Below, one piece after another: positions 25,405-33,351 of a stretch of 64,000 bases of DNA. The notes beneath the pieces are model-generated. The model was not told the origin of the DNA and made no database searches. It saw only the letters and a list, made by a program, of their open reading frames with translations. Made by a program: the position numbers and the translations under genes. Source of the stretch: Variovorax saccharolyticus (GTDB taxonomy: Bacteria > Pseudomonadota > Gammaproteobacteria > Burkholderiales > Burkholderiaceae_C); contig NZ_JASZYT010000005.1 in NCBI RefSeq assembly GCF_030316765.1, positions 248,001 through 312,000 on the forward strand, in the 5' to 3' direction. Each line of letters opens with the position of its first letter. Within the stretch, counting starts at the first letter, position 1.

Positions 25405-26883
25405 ATGAAGTCGTGCCCGGCGGCGGCCTGGATGCGCAGGTGGGCGTGGGTGGCGGCAGGCGCGGCCGTGCTGCTTGCGGGTTGCACGTCGATGGCGCCG
25501 ATCAATCCGCCGATCGAGCGGGTCGACCCGCAGGGCGGCTACCGCGTCGGCAACCTGCTCAAGCGCCAGGACAAGACCGCCAATGACAGCGGCACGCTCT
25601 TCGTGCTGACCTTCTCGGGCGGCGGGACCCGCGCCGCGGCGTTCTCCTACGGCGTGCTCGAGGAACTGCGGCGCACCGGCATCACGGTCAAGGGAGTGCC
25701 GCGCAACCTGCTTTCCGAGGTGGACCTGATCACGGGCGTATCCGGAGGCAGCTTCACGGCACTCGCCTACGCCTTGTACGGCGACCGGCTGTTCACGGAG
25801 TACGAGCCCCGCTTTCTCAAGCGCGACGTGCAAGGCGCGTTGACCTCCCGCACGCTGAATCCCAGCAACTGGTTCAAGCTGGGCAGTGCGGACTACGGCC
25901 GCTCGGAGCTGGCGGCCGACTACTACGACGAGATCCTCTTCGGCGGCGCCACCTTCGACGACCTGGTCGCCCGGCCGACCCCGGCCACCGCCGTCACCGG
26001 CACCGACCTCTCGACCGGCGCGCGCTTCCAGTTCTCGCAGGAACACTTCGACCTGCTGTGCTCCGACCTCGGCAAGGTGCGGCTGGCACGCGCGGCCGCG
26101 ACCTCGTCGGCGGTGCCGGTGGTGCTTTCGCCGGTCACCTACCGGAACTACGGCGGCCATTGCGGCGCGGTGATGCCGGCCTGGGTCAAGGACGTCATCG
26201 ACCCGGCCGCCCAGGCACGCCCGTCGGGGCGGGCCTTGCTGCGCTACCGCGACATGCAGGCCTTCGAAGACAGCGGGAACCGCCCCTACCTGCACATCGT
26301 CGACGGCGGAGTATCGGACAACCTCGGCCTGCGCGGCGTGATCGAGGCGCTCGAGGAAGTCGAAGCCAGCCCCGCCTTCCAGCAGCAGATCGACTTCAGG
26401 AACATCCGGCGCATCGTGGTCGTGGTGGTCAACTCCCGCTCGGCGCCTGCCACCGACTGGGACCGCAGCCCGAGGGCGCCGGGCATCGTGGCCCAGGCGC
26501 TGCAGTCGTCGAGCGTGCCGATCGACCACTTCTCCTACGAGTCGGTCGAACTGCTGAAGGACATCGCCCAGCGCTGGGCCGACGCGCGCAAGTTCGAGAT
26601 CGCCGACAAGCGCATCGCAGGCATGTCCAAGGCACAGGCCGAAGCCGATGTGCCCGAACTTCGCTTCGATGCGATCGATGTCAGTTTCGATTCGATCGCC
26701 GACAAGAAGGAGCGCCTCTACTTCATGAACCTGCCGACCAGCTTCGTGCTTTCCGAAGAAGAGGTCGACAAGCTTCGCGCCCTCGGCGGCCGGCTGCTGC
26801 GCGAGTCGCCGGGCTTCCGGGATCTGATCGACTCGCTCCAGGGCGCGGCGACGCCCGCGCAGCGGGCCGCGCTGAAGCCGTAG
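25405..26883 (+). CDS. Patatin-like phospholipase lipoprotein
   Basis: A 492-residue protein. A lipobox (VLLAGC, Cys27) predicts membrane anchoring after export. The patatin catalytic elements are complete: oxyanion loop SGGGTRAAAFSYG, nucleophile Ser113 in ITGVSGGSFTAL and catalytic Asp300 in HIVDGGVSDNLG. It should act as a serine lipase or phospholipase in the envelope. It differs from the cytoplasmic patatin at 32321-33346, which lacks a lipobox. The sequence downstream of the Asp, about 190 residues, is longer than a minimal patatin domain and has no recognised motif. Confidence 0.9.
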   Translation: MKSCPAAAWMRRWAWVAAGAAVLLAGCTSMAPINPPIERVDPQGGYRVGNLLKRQDKTANDSGTLFVLTFSGGGTRAAAFSYGVLEELRRTGITVKGVPRNLLSEVDLITGVSGGSFTALAYALYGDRLFTEYEPRFLKRDVQGALTSRTLNPSNWFKLGSADYGRSELAADYYDEILFGGATFDDLVARPTPATAVTGTDLSTGARFQFSQEHFDLLCSDLGKVRLARAAATSSAVPVVLSPVTYRNYGGHCGAVMPAWVKDVIDPAAQARPSGRALLRYRDMQAFEDSGNRPYLHIVDGGVSDNLGLRGVIEALEEVEASPAFQQQIDFRNIRRIVVVVVNSRSAPATDWDRSPRAPGIVAQALQSSSVPIDHFSYESVELLKDIAQRWADARKFEIADKRIAGMSKAQAEADVPELRFDAIDVSFDSIADKKERLYFMNLPTSFVLSEEEVDKLRALGGRLLRESPGFRDLIDSLQGAATPAQRAALKP

Positions 26884-26903
26884 CAGGGCATCCGCACGCA
26901 GAG

Positions 26904-27533
26904 TCAGCCGAGCGGGCCGACCTGGCAGACCTGTTCGTTGCCGCCCGGCAACTGCACGATGGCCTCCGGGCCCTTCTGCCAGAAGGTCGCTTCGCCTGCG
27001 GGGAACGAGGCGGTGTATCGCGCGCCGGAGCCGGACCGTGCGATCGTCAGCACCAGGCTCTGGCCGCCGCCGGTCAGGTAGGCCAGCGGCGGTTCGACAT
27101 TCACGAAGGTCGCGGCCATGGCGCCGGTGTCCGGGCAATTCACCGCCACCGGGCCGATGCTGACGCCGCCCTTGCCGTGCACTCCCGCGTCGCCGTCGCG
27201 GAGTTCGGCGATGCGCACGACGTAGGCGTCGCGGATGCAGGAGCGCTTGTCGTCGGCCTTCCAGCAAGCGTCGCGGCCCTTGATCCATCCGCGCTGCGTG
27301 GCGGCGAGCTCGCTCCTGCGCTGGCTGTCGAACCCCGCATTGGCGCGGGAGAGCCCATACAGGCGCGCCGTCTCGCGGTCGAGCGCCGCCAGCGTCTCGT
27401 CCTGGCAGACGGCCTCCTCGGCAGCGCCCGCGGGCTTGGCGCAACTGAAGCTCGGGGAGGCGGCGAATGCCTGCGCGGCGGCCAGCCATCCCAGCGGCAG
27501 GCCGACAAGCAAACCGATGCGAGCGAAGTTCAT
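26904..27533 (-). CDS. LprI-like/MliC-like lysozyme inhibitor protein
   Basis: A 209-residue exported protein (signal LLVGLPLGWLAAAQAFAAS). Residues about 30-115 carry the cysteine pattern of the LprI/DUF1311 family (CAKPAG, AVCQDETL, RDACWKAD, SCIRDAY). Residues about 130-209 resemble MliC (YTASFPAGEATFWQKG, then NEQVCQVG). Both domains are linked to inhibition of c-type lysozyme in the periplasm. It is the third gene of a probable operon with the HAD phosphatase and arylsulfatase genes, 18 bp after the former. Confidence 0.75.
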   Translation of the reverse strand: MNFARIGLLVGLPLGWLAAAQAFAASPSFSCAKPAGAAEEAVCQDETLAALDRETARLYGLSRANAGFDSQRRSELAATQRGWIKGRDACWKADDKRSCIRDAYVVRIAELRDGDAGVHGKGGVSIGPVAVNCPDTGAMAATFVNVEPPLAYLTGGGQSLVLTIARSGSGARYTASFPAGEATFWQKGPEAIVQLPGGNEQVCQVGPLG

Positions 27534-27551
27534 GGAGCAGTCGGCGGCCGC

Positions 27552-28472
27552 TCAGGCCGCGAACACCTGGCGCCAGTCGCGCTTCATGCTGACGACGTCG
27601 ATGCCGTACTCCTGTGCATGGTCGAGCGCTTCGGCCAGCGGACTGATGCGGAACTCGCGGTCGTAGGCGAACTCGCGCTCGGCGTCGTCGTGGTGCAGCA
27701 GCAGCGCGAGGCGCGGCCCCGGGCCGCTCCGGGTGTAGCGGAGCATCGCCAGGTCGCCATCGGAATTGCCGAAGGCCAGGATCGGCCGCCGGCCGATGTG
27801 CAGTCCGATGTTGTGCGGCTTCACCTCCCGGTCGTCGAAGGTGTCGATCTCCGCCAGCTTGACGAGATCGCCCCGGCCGTCCTTGAACTCGAAGCGGGTC
27901 TTGACGCTGGAGCCGACCACCTGGTCGCGCGGAATGCCGTACACCTCTTCGGAGAACGCGCGGATCAGGTCGATGCCGCCGCCGGACACGATGAAGTTCT
28001 TGAAGCCCTGTCGCTGCAGATAGCCGAGCAGCTCGACCTGCGGCCGGTAGGCCAGCGCCGTGAAGAGCCGGCCGAGCTTGGGGTGCTTCGCGCTCGACAG
28101 CCAGTCCCGGGCGATGGCTTCGAACTCGTCCTCGGTGACCCCCGCGTGCGTGGCCGCCGCGACCTCGAACAGGCCCTTCATGCCGGCGTCATGGATGGCC
28201 GCCATGTCGCGCTCCAGAAAGGCCTTGAACGGCTGCCGCTGCTTCAGCGAGGGGTCCTGCGCGGCGAGCTGCTCGAGGCGATGGTGGGCGAAGAAGAACT
28301 GCACCTGCAGCGGCTGCTCGCACCACAGGGTGCCGTCGTTGTCGAAGGTGGCGATGCGGTCGGCGGGCTGCACGAAGTCGGGCCCGTCCACCGTCGTCAC
28401 GCGCTGGACGAAGTCCAGCAGCGCTTGGCGCGCCGGCCCCTCGTTCCAGGAAGGCAATGCAGTGGTGTCCAT
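27552..28472 (-). CDS. HAD-superfamily phosphatase (SerB-like)
   Basis: A 306-residue enzyme. HAD motif I is ATFDNDGTLW (nucleophile Asp44, acid/base Asp46), motif II is FIVSGGGIDL and motif IV is AFGNSDGDLAML. The insert between motifs I and II is a helical cap. It should dephosphorylate a small metabolite through an aspartyl-phosphate intermediate. AAGGAGACAGTG precedes the ATG at 28472. It is 28 bp downstream of the arylsulfatase gene, a pairing that suggests both desulfation and dephosphorylation of organic esters. Confidence 0.87.
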   Translation of the reverse strand: MDTTALPSWNEGPARQALLDFVQRVTTVDGPDFVQPADRIATFDNDGTLWCEQPLQVQFFFAHHRLEQLAAQDPSLKQRQPFKAFLERDMAAIHDAGMKGLFEVAAATHAGVTEDEFEAIARDWLSSAKHPKLGRLFTALAYRPQVELLGYLQRQGFKNFIVSGGGIDLIRAFSEEVYGIPRDQVVGSSVKTRFEFKDGRGDLVKLAEIDTFDDREVKPHNIGLHIGRRPILAFGNSDGDLAMLRYTRSGPGPRLALLLHHDDAEREFAYDREFRISPLAEALDHAQEYGIDVVSMKRDWRQVFAA

Positions 28473-28500
28473 CACTGTCTCCTTTCGAATCGCCTCGTCC

Positions 28501-30117
28501 CTACTTGGCCCTGGCCGCCTCCGACTCCATCCGGTGCCGGATCTCGGCCATCGTCTGCTCCAGCACCGTCGCCGGATTGAAGCTCGGCGGGAAGGAGCGC
28601 GGCGGGAACTCCTTGAAGGTCTGCGCGAACTTGAAGACCTCTTCCATGAGGCCATAGACCTGACCGATGTGGTTCAGCTGCCAGTCCCAGAAGGTGTTCG
28701 AGGTGATGTCGGCGCGCTCGAAGGGATCCTGGAACAGGTTGAAGATCTTCTGCAGGCGCAGCTCGGTGAAGGGTTCGGCCCACACCTGCATCGTGCCCGC
28801 CACGCGCTGCTCGGCGCAGACGTACTTGTAGTCGCCCTGGCGGATCGCCACCAGCAGGCCGTCGTCGTCGGTGTAGAAGAACAGGTCGCGCGCGCTCTTC
28901 AACGCACCCTTGCGGCCGGCGCCGCCGCTCACCTTGCGCAGGAAGTCCGACTGGTCGTAGCCGTCCAGATGGACCTTGTAGGAGATGCCGTTGGCCTGGT
29001 AGCCCTTCTTGAGCTTGCCGACGATGTCGGCCTCGCCGGCGAAGGCGCACAAGGTCGGGATCCAGTCGTTGTGGCTCATCAGCGCGTTGGTCACCGTGCC
29101 GGCCTCGATCACCTTGGGATAGCGAACCACGCACGGCACCCGGAAGGCGCCTTCCCAGTTGGTGTTCTTCTCGGAGCGGAAGTGCGTCATCGCGCCGTCC
29201 GGCCAGGAGTTCATGTGCGGGCCGTTGTCGGAGGAGTAGACGACGATCGTGTTGTCGGCGATGCCCATCTCGTCCAGCGCATCGAGCAAGCTGCCGACGG
29301 TGTCGTCGTGCTCCATCATGCCGTCCAGGTACTCGCTGTCGCCGTGCTCGTAGCGGCCGCGATGCTCGCCGCGCACATGCGTGCGCAAGTGCATGCGGGT
29401 CGAATTGAACCAGCAGAAGAAGGGCTTGTCGGCGCCGTTCTGGCGCTTCATGAAATCGATCGCGGCGGCCGAGGTCTCGTCGTCGACCGTCTCCATGCGC
29501 TTCTTCGTCAGCGGACCGGTGTCCTCGATGGTCTGCTTGCCGATGCGGCCGAAGCGCGGGTCGACCGTGGCGTCGTCCTTGGTGCTGGCCTTGCACCTGA
29601 GAACGCCGCGCGGGCCGAACCTGGCGCGGTAGGCGGGGTCCTTCGGGTAGTCGGGCAGCTCGGGCTCCTCCTCGGCGTTGAGGTGGTAGAGGTTGCCGAA
29701 GAACTCGTCGAAGCCGTTGACCGTCGGCAGGCTCTCGTTGCGGTCGCCGACGTGGTTCTTGCCGAACTGGCCCGTGGCATAGCCGAGGTTCTTGAGCAGG
29801 CCGCCGATCGAGGGGTCGAGCTGGCTCATGCCCATCGGGGCGCCGGGAAAGCCGACCTTGGTCATGCCGCTGCGCAAGCCGTGCTGTCCGGTCAGGAAGG
29901 CGGCGCGGCCGGCGGTGCAGCTCTGCTCGCCGTAGTAGTGAAGAAAGCGGACGCCCTCGTGCGCGATGCGGTCGATATGGGGGGTCTCGTAGCCCATGAT
30001 GCCGTCGCTGTAGGCACTGATGTTCGTGACGCCGATGTCGTCGCCCCAGATCACGAGGATGTTGGGTTTCGCGGTCGCGCCGCCGGCTGCGCCGCTCTTC
30101 TTCGTCTTCGTCGCCAT
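28501..30117 (-). CDS. Type I arylsulfatase
   Basis: A 538-residue sulfatase of the alkaline-phosphatase fold. Metal-site residues Asp26-Asp27 lie in LVIWGDDIGV. The formylglycine site is Cys67 in GEQSCTAGRAAFLTG, fitting the C-x-(P/A)-x-R type maturation motif, with G in the fourth position. A downstream YSSDNGPHMNSWPDG supplies further metal ligands. No signal peptide is visible: the N-terminus is lysine-rich (MATKTKKSG), so the enzyme is probably cytoplasmic. It is the first gene of the sulfatase-HAD-LprI/MliC operon. Confidence 0.9.
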   Translation of the reverse strand: MATKTKKSGAAGGATAKPNILVIWGDDIGVTNISAYSDGIMGYETPHIDRIAHEGVRFLHYYGEQSCTAGRAAFLTGQHGLRSGMTKVGFPGAPMGMSQLDPSIGGLLKNLGYATGQFGKNHVGDRNESLPTVNGFDEFFGNLYHLNAEEEPELPDYPKDPAYRARFGPRGVLRCKASTKDDATVDPRFGRIGKQTIEDTGPLTKKRMETVDDETSAAAIDFMKRQNGADKPFFCWFNSTRMHLRTHVRGEHRGRYEHGDSEYLDGMMEHDDTVGSLLDALDEMGIADNTIVVYSSDNGPHMNSWPDGAMTHFRSEKNTNWEGAFRVPCVVRYPKVIEAGTVTNALMSHNDWIPTLCAFAGEADIVGKLKKGYQANGISYKVHLDGYDQSDFLRKVSGGAGRKGALKSARDLFFYTDDDGLLVAIRQGDYKYVCAEQRVAGTMQVWAEPFTELRLQKIFNLFQDPFERADITSNTFWDWQLNHIGQVYGLMEEVFKFAQTFKEFPPRSFPPSFNPATVLEQTMAEIRHRMESEAARAK

Positions 30118-30264
30118 TCGAGAGTGCTCCTTCAGTGACTTGGCCGGCCGCGCTGCCGCCGGAGGCCGGGGACCCGGCCCGTGGGCGAGCCTAGCCATTC
30201 CGTGCCCGGCTGCCTATCGCCCTTTGGTGCAATTCAGGAGCAAGGATCCGAAGGGCGCCGTGGC

Positions 30265-30492
30265 TCAGCGCCTGCGGACCACCGCGCCGTTCGGCCCTGC
30301 GCAACCCTCGCGGTAGACACCCTTGGCGCAGGTCACCTGTGCCGGCGGCGGCTTCTTGACCACGGCCGCGCCGTTGGGGCCGGCGCAGCCCGCGCGATAG
30401 ACGCCCTTGGCGCAGGTCACGGCCCATGACGTCGAGTGAGCCAGGCCGAGGATGGCCAGCGCGGCTGTTGCGGCCAGTAGATGGTGCTTCAT
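30265..30492 (-). CDS. Small exported protein with two cysteine repeats
   Basis: A 75-residue product with a signal peptide (LLAATAALAILGLAHSTSWA) and a mature part made almost entirely of two copies of a unit beginning VTCAKGVYR and containing GCAGPNGA, separated by a KKPPPAQ linker. Each unit has two cysteines, so one disulfide per repeat is likely. The ATG at 30492 has GGAG upstream; the ATG at 30504 would place the start inside that site. Related short proteins occur in Burkholderiales as hypotheticals. Its function is unknown. Confidence 0.7.
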   Translation of the reverse strand: MKHHLLAATAALAILGLAHSTSWAVTCAKGVYRAGCAGPNGAAVVKKPPPAQVTCAKGVYREGCAGPNGAVVRRR

Positions 30493-30614
30493 TGCGATCT
30501 CCATGGATTGCGCCGGCCGGAAGCCGGACGAGGGTGTCCTGCCGGGATCATCGCGCGATTGCCCTCGGCTGGGAATAGGCCCGGGGCTGGCGCGGCCTGC
30601 ACTAACATCGGCCC

Positions 30615-31100
30615 ATGGACGACGAACTGCTGCAGCGCGCCGCCGGTCTGCCCGAGATCACGCTGGCGCCCGGTGACACCGTGGTGCGCGAAGGCGAGGC
30701 CGGCGAAGGCCTGTGGATCCTCGTCTCGGGGGCCCTGCAGATCACCAAGGCCGGCGTCGTGATCAACTCGATCACGCGCCCCGGCGCGGCGATCGGCGAG
30801 ATCTCCCTGTTGCTGGACTCGGCCTACAGCGCCACGGTCGTGGCCAGCGAGCCGAGCATCGTCCGCTTCGCGGCCGACGGCCGCGCCTTCCTGATGAGCG
30901 ACCCGGCCATCACCCGATTGATCGCGGTCGGGCTGGCCGAGCGGCTGAATTTCGTCACCACCTACCTGGCCGACCTGAAGCACCAGTACGGCGATTCGCC
31001 GGGCCTGGCGATGGTCTCGGAGGTGCTCGGGCACCTGGCGCACCGCCAGGGTGCGCCGGCGCGTCCCGGTTCGGCCCGGGAGCCGAATCCCGACTACTGA
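30615..31100 (+). CDS. Cyclic nucleotide-binding domain protein
   Basis: A 161-residue protein consisting of a Crp-type cyclic nucleotide-binding beta-roll (TLAPGDTVVREGEAGEGLWIL, then PGAAIGEISLLLDSAYSATV) and a helical C-terminus without a DNA-binding winged helix. It is therefore a stand-alone sensor or regulatory subunit rather than a Crp-like transcription factor. The phosphate-binding cassette GEISLLLDSAYSATV retains Gly-Glu but has Y-S where R-S/T is usual, so cyclic nucleotide affinity may be changed. It is divergent from the repeat micro-protein. Confidence 0.82.
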   Translation: MDDELLQRAAGLPEITLAPGDTVVREGEAGEGLWILVSGALQITKAGVVINSITRPGAAIGEISLLLDSAYSATVVASEPSIVRFAADGRAFLMSDPAITRLIAVGLAERLNFVTTYLADLKHQYGDSPGLAMVSEVLGHLAHRQGAPARPGSAREPNPDY

Positions 31101-31128
31101 AGGGCGCCTGCTACCTTGCGTTCCGGAC

Positions 31129-31932
31129 TCAGAAGACCGAGCGCGCGGGCGCGCGTTCGGCGGCCAGTTCCAGCGCTTCCTCGCCCATCATCGAGCGCCA
31201 CGCTGCGGTGCCGGCTCCCAGGTCGATCACGATATGGGCCGGCACCGGCCCGATCTGCCGGCCGGCGTTGAACACCCAGGTGCTGCCCATGCGGTCCGCC
31301 CAGGCGCCCGCCGGCTTGAACGGCGGCTCGTGCACATGCCCGGTCAGCACGAAGTCGGGCCGGTGGCTGGCGATCCAGGCGGCGACGTCGGCGTCGCCGT
31401 ACTCGCGCTTGCCGGTCCAGCAGGTGGGCGAGCCCAGAGGGGGCCAGTGATAGATCCAGACCCAGCGGGCGGGTCGCCTTCGGGCATCGGTCGCCAGCTG
31501 CATGTCGACCGCGGCGCGGCCCGCCGGGCCGTCCCACCAGGGGCAGATGGTGATCAGGGTCTCGCCGATGGTCAATGAATCGCCGTCCATGAAGACGCCG
31601 GCGCGGCGGCTCTCGGTCAGCCACAGCGCGGCCCGCTCGCCATGCCGGTCGGCACCCGTCAGGTCGTGGTTGCCCGAGGCCAGCACCAGCGACTGGCCCG
31701 GGTTCATCAGCGAGAAGTAACGCAGCAGGACCACCGACTGCGCATCGAGCGACACCGGCGAGGCGACGTCGAGGTGATCGCCGGCGAGCACCACGAGGTC
31801 GTAGGACGGCGCCGCCCGGACCACCCAGTCGAGTTGGGGCAGGGTGTAGTGGAGATCGGAGACGAGCAGGATGCGCACGACGTGGGGCTGCAGCGGACGG
31901 ACTGCGCATTTTCGGGGCAGGAGTGCCCGCAT
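31129..31932 (-). CDS. Metallophosphoesterase
   Basis: A calcineurin-like phosphoesterase of 249-267 residues. Metal motifs are ILLVSDLHY, VVLAGDHLD, LVLASGNHD and VLTGHVHEPPF, a complete set in the right order. It should hydrolyse phosphodiesters or phosphomonoesters with a binuclear metal centre. The start is uncertain: an ATG at 31932 gives 267 residues, whereas a GTG at 31878 (VRILLVSDLH) matches the normal family N-terminus. The gene converges on the CNB-domain gene; a functional link with that gene is possible but not shown. Confidence 0.82.
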   Translation of the reverse strand: MRALLPRKCAVRPLQPHVVRILLVSDLHYTLPQLDWVVRAAPSYDLVVLAGDHLDVASPVSLDAQSVVLLRYFSLMNPGQSLVLASGNHDLTGADRHGERAALWLTESRRAGVFMDGDSLTIGETLITICPWWDGPAGRAAVDMQLATDARRRPARWVWIYHWPPLGSPTCWTGKREYGDADVAAWIASHRPDFVLTGHVHEPPFKPAGAWADRMGSTWVFNAGRQIGPVPAHIVIDLGAGTAAWRSMMGEEALELAAERAPARSVF

Positions 31933-32004
31933 TCATCCGCTGGCGCTCATCCTTTTTGGGGTCAGAATCGAGATTCCTCAAGTTGAAGCTGGACCCCGGA
32001 GAGG

Positions 32005-32241
32005 ATGCACACGATGGAACTGGAAGAAATCAACACGCGGCTGCGCGCGCTCGAGTTGCGGGCCGTGGCCCAGACTGCGGCGATCGCCGTGCTGCTGCAG
32101 GAGCAGCCCAACGCGACGGCCAAACTGCACCTGGTGGCCGAGCACCTCGTCGACGCGCCCCCGATCCCGATGTCCGACGCGGACCTGGTGAAGGTCGCCG
32201 CCTACATCCAGGCCATGCTCGGGGGACCCTGGATCGACTGA
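32005..32241 (+). CDS. Small helical hypothetical protein
   Basis: A 78-residue product with a GGAG site just upstream; an ATG at 32014 is an alternative start with better spacing. The first half (LEEINTRLRALELRAVAQTAAIAVL) is an amphipathic helix of coiled-coil type; the rest is VAEHLVDAPPIPMSDADLV. No family is recognised. It lies 79 bp upstream of the patatin-gluzincin-MBL genes on the same strand and may be their first cistron. Confidence 0.55.
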   Translation: MHTMELEEINTRLRALELRAVAQTAAIAVLLQEQPNATAKLHLVAEHLVDAPPIPMSDADLVKVAAYIQAMLGGPWID

Positions 32242-32320
32242 CGCCGGCATCCCCCATCTGGCCGATTGCATTCGGTCACCGCAGGACTAGCATCCGTGGC
32301 CTCTGGAGAGGGGATGCGAC

Positions 32321-33346
32321 ATGGCGTTCAAGATCGACGGCGTCGACAAGCGGATCGGACTCGCGCTGTCCGGCGGCGGATTCAGGGCGGCGGCGTTCCA
32401 CCTGGGCGTGATGCGCAAGCTGCAGGCGCTGAACCTGCTCGACAAGCTAGACCTCGTCTCATGCGTCAGCGGCGGCAGCATCGCGGGCGCGACGCTCGCC
32501 GCGAACTGGGGCGACCCGAGCTGCCTCGACAAGCTCGAGACCTATCTGCGGACCCGCTCGATCGCCGTCGCCTCGGTGGTGGGCGGCCTGCTCGACCCCT
32601 TCGAGTCCCGGCTCGAGAAGCTCGCCGGCTCCTATGACCGCGACCTGTTCCACGACAAGACGCTGTCGAGCCTCCAGGGCGGCCCGCGCATCTACTTCAA
32701 CGCCACCAACCTGGCGACCGGCAACATGTTCTTCTTCGTCGCCGGCGGCGGCAAGGACGCGGAGATGGGCGAACATGAACTCGGCGTCGTGCCCGCGGCG
32801 GGCTTCCCGATCAGCCGTGCCGTGGCGGCGTCGTCGGCGTTCCCGCCGGTGTTTCCGCCGCTGCTGCTCCCGGCCTCGGTCTACCCGCCGGCTGCCGCCA
32901 CCGTCGAGTACGTCACGCTGACCGACGGCGGCGTCTACGACAACATGGGCGTGAACCCGCTGCTGCGCATGGCGCGCAACCCGATCGACTACCTGATCGT
33001 CAGCGACGGCGGCAAGCCCTTCGCGTTCGAGGAACGGCCGACGGAGTCGGGTGCCGTGGTCCTCAAGGCCAGCCTCGACATCATGATGGAGCAGATCCGG
33101 GGCCTGCAGTTCGACCGCCTGCAGCATCGCCACCTGGCCGGCAAGGGCGCCCGGCCGCTGTGGTTCTCCATCGACAGCATCGAGGGCGAGCAGCAGCAGG
33201 GCGATGCGAGCTTCGCCTCCGCGATCTCGACCAACCTGAAGAAACTCAACGACGACGAGATGCGCGTGCTGGTCCGCCACGGCGGCGCACTGCTGGGGTC
33301 GCGCATCGGCAAGTACGCGCCCGAGCTCGCGACGGTCGCCCCGTAG
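32321..33346 (+). CDS. Cytoplasmic patatin-like phospholipase of the gluzincin/MBL cluster
   Basis: A 341-residue patatin. The oxyanion loop is LALSGGGFRAAAFHLG. The nucleophile is Ser50 in VSCVSGGSIAG, where Cys replaces the first Gly of GxSxG, and the catalytic Asp202 is in TLTDGGVYDNMG. There is no signal peptide or lipobox, so it acts in the cytoplasm or on the inner leaflet of the membrane. It is 5 bp upstream of the double-gluzincin gene and is almost certainly co-expressed with it. Patatins of this kind serve as phospholipase effectors in several bacterial defence systems, but no cyclase or sensor of those systems is adjacent. Confidence 0.9.
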   Translation: MAFKIDGVDKRIGLALSGGGFRAAAFHLGVMRKLQALNLLDKLDLVSCVSGGSIAGATLAANWGDPSCLDKLETYLRTRSIAVASVVGGLLDPFESRLEKLAGSYDRDLFHDKTLSSLQGGPRIYFNATNLATGNMFFFVAGGGKDAEMGEHELGVVPAAGFPISRAVAASSAFPPVFPPLLLPASVYPPAAATVEYVTLTDGGVYDNMGVNPLLRMARNPIDYLIVSDGGKPFAFEERPTESGAVVLKASLDIMMEQIRGLQFDRLQHRHLAGKGARPLWFSIDSIEGEQQQGDASFASAISTNLKKLNDDEMRVLVRHGGALLGSRIGKYAPELATVAP

Positions 33347-33351
33347 AGTCC

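Noticed and set aside
32321..33346. Patatin gene as the effector of a CBASS system
   Set aside because: No CD-NTase gene is adjacent, and no Cap2/Cap3-type genes are present in the window.
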